Shown: positions 61,697 to 62,348 of the stretch, one piece after another | Position numbering within the stretch: the first letter of the stretch is position 1 | Layout: each line of letters starts with the position of its first letter | Notes under the pieces: model-generated | What the model was told of the DNA's origin: nothing | Databases searched by the model: none | What the model saw: the letters and a program-made list of their open reading frames with translations, nothing else | Made by a program: the position numbers and the translations under genes | Origin: Maritimibacter sp. REDSEA-S28_B5 | Lineage (GTDB): Bacteria; Pseudomonadota; Alphaproteobacteria; Rhodobacterales; Rhodobacteraceae | Length of the DNA: 62,348 nt | Direction of reading: 5' to 3' | NCBI GenBank assembly: GCA_001626765.1 | Contig: LUOO01000103.1 | Coordinates: 1-62,348 of the forward strand

Positions 61697-62348
61697 TTGG
61701 AACAGCTGCTGTCGGTCTGGACGTCGTTGGAAACACGGAGAAAAGCGGTCGTCGCCTTGGCGACGGTGGCTGTTCTGGTGACCGTGCTCGCGCTCGCCCG
61801 GATGGCCGCGGCACCGAACCTGACGCTGCTCTATTCCGGGCTCGAGCCAGACGCGGCGGGCGAGGTTGTGGCGGCGCTGGACGCGCGCGGCGTGACATAC
61901 GACGTGCGTTCAGGCGCGATCTATGTCGATGCGCGCGACCGCGACGCCCTGCGCATGACGCTGGCTGCCGAGGGGCTCCCGGCGAATTCGACCAAAGGTT
62001 ATGAACTGCTCGACACGCTGTCCGGGTTCGGAACGACGGCGCAGATGTTCGATGCGGCCTACTGGCGTGCGAAAGAGGGCGAGCTTGCGCGCACGATCAT
62101 GTCGGCGCCGCATATCGCATCCGCCCGTGTGCACATCGGGACGCCGGTTGCCCAGGGTCTCAGGCTTCGCAATCAGCCGACTGCCTCGGTCACGGTCACG
62201 ACGCGGGACGGCACGCTGTCAGGGCCGCATGCAAAGGCCCTGAAATTCCTTGTTGCATCGGCAGTTCCTGGACTCGCGCCCGACGATGTCTCGGTGATTG
62301 ACGCGCGCGGGGGACTGATTCTTTCTAGCGATGCGGCGACCACCGGGA
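61697..62348 (+). CDS. fliF: Flagellar MS-ring protein FliF, N-terminal part (runs off window)
   Basis: An open frame of 217 residues to the window end. First membrane helix VVALATVAVLVTVLALARM, then the FliF periplasmic domain: NLTLLYSGLEPDAAGEVVAALDARGV, NSTKGYELLDTLSGFGTTAQMFDAAYWRAKEGELARTI and ASARVHIGTPVAQG, each in part. Start is TTG 61697 with GGAGG five bases upstream; no in-frame ATG fits. The reading frame is clean throughout. Confidence 0.9.
   Translation, partial: MEQLLSVWTSLETRRKAVVALATVAVLVTVLALARMAAAPNLTLLYSGLEPDAAGEVVAALDARGVTYDVRSGAIYVDARDRDALRMTLAAEGLPANSTKGYELLDTLSGFGTTAQMFDAAYWRAKEGELARTIMSAPHIASARVHIGTPVAQGLRLRNQPTASVTVTTRDGTLSGPHAKALKFLVASAVPGLAPDDVSVIDARGGLILSSDAATTG

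Noticed and set aside
1..62348. Search for tRNA/rRNA genes, insertion sequences, att sites, CRISPR arrays, toxin-antitoxin or phage genes
   Set aside because: Reading intergenic regions and all long frames gave no cloverleaf, transposase, integrase, regularly spaced repeat or phage structural gene.

Overview
The window is high-GC alphaproteobacterial chromosome and almost certainly comes from the Rhodobacteraceae (Roseobacter group). Four things point there: the run chvI-chvG-hprK-rapZ-EIIA-HPr, an ethylmalonyl-CoA pathway enzyme next to polyhydroxybutyrate genes, flaF/flbT flagellin control, and an alphaproteobacterial flagellar cluster with a separate SltF-like muramidase. Genes are dense, often overlap by 1-4 bases, and no tRNA, rRNA, insertion sequence, prophage or CRISPR array was seen.

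Region 1 (1-9.8 kb): the 5' part of mcd, a TauE/SafE permease, a DUF3859 protein, pckA, then the ChvG-ChvI two-component system fused by overlaps to hprK, rapZ, an EIIA-Man-type protein, HPr and a lysophospholipid acyltransferase. This is a sensory and regulatory PTS with no sugar permease. pckA and chvI diverge from a 389-bp region holding two clean palindromes.

Region 2 (9.8-39.5 kb): mostly housekeeping and central metabolism. It holds hbd, etfA/etfB and etfQO (acyl-CoA electron transfer to ubiquinone), phaA and phaB (polyhydroxybutyrate), dapA, smpB, a lytic transglycosylase, a split MnmC pair, tag, a stand-alone EAL protein, a TrmN6-like methyltransferase, polyprenyl diphosphate synthase, ispE, a large TPR protein, greA, a lipoamide-dehydrogenase-like flavoprotein, rlmN, an IalB protein and serB, plus several unknown or DUF genes. 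Mcd passes electrons to ETF, and PhaA, PhaB and Hbd handle C4 acyl-CoAs, so these genes form one acetyl-CoA/C4 metabolic theme.

Region 3 (39.6-62.3 kb): a flagellar locus. Order: flgD and fliK (minus); flgJ-like, flgN-like, fliC, flaF, flbT, DUF1217 (plus); fliI (minus); flgB-flgC-fliE-fliQ-flgF-flgG-flgA-flgH-fliL2 (plus); then a minus operon read from fliL through DUF6468, motE-like, motA, a 726-aa periplasmic protein, sltF, flhA, fliR, flhB and a fliJ-like gene; and finally fliF on plus, cut by the window end. Two flagellar genes are broken as written: fliK is split over two frames, and fliL has lost its middle and its frame. Either this is real flagellar decay or the assembly carries errors. 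A near-consensus CtrA box lies between fliL and fliF, and the flagellin mRNA leader can form three consecutive hairpins.

The best leads are the damaged fliL and fliK, the motA-coupled 726-aa periplasmic protein (possible MotC analogue), the structured flagellin leader beside flbT, a PhaR-like box before phaB, and an apparent CTG start for ispE. No wholly new defence or biosynthetic system was recognised.
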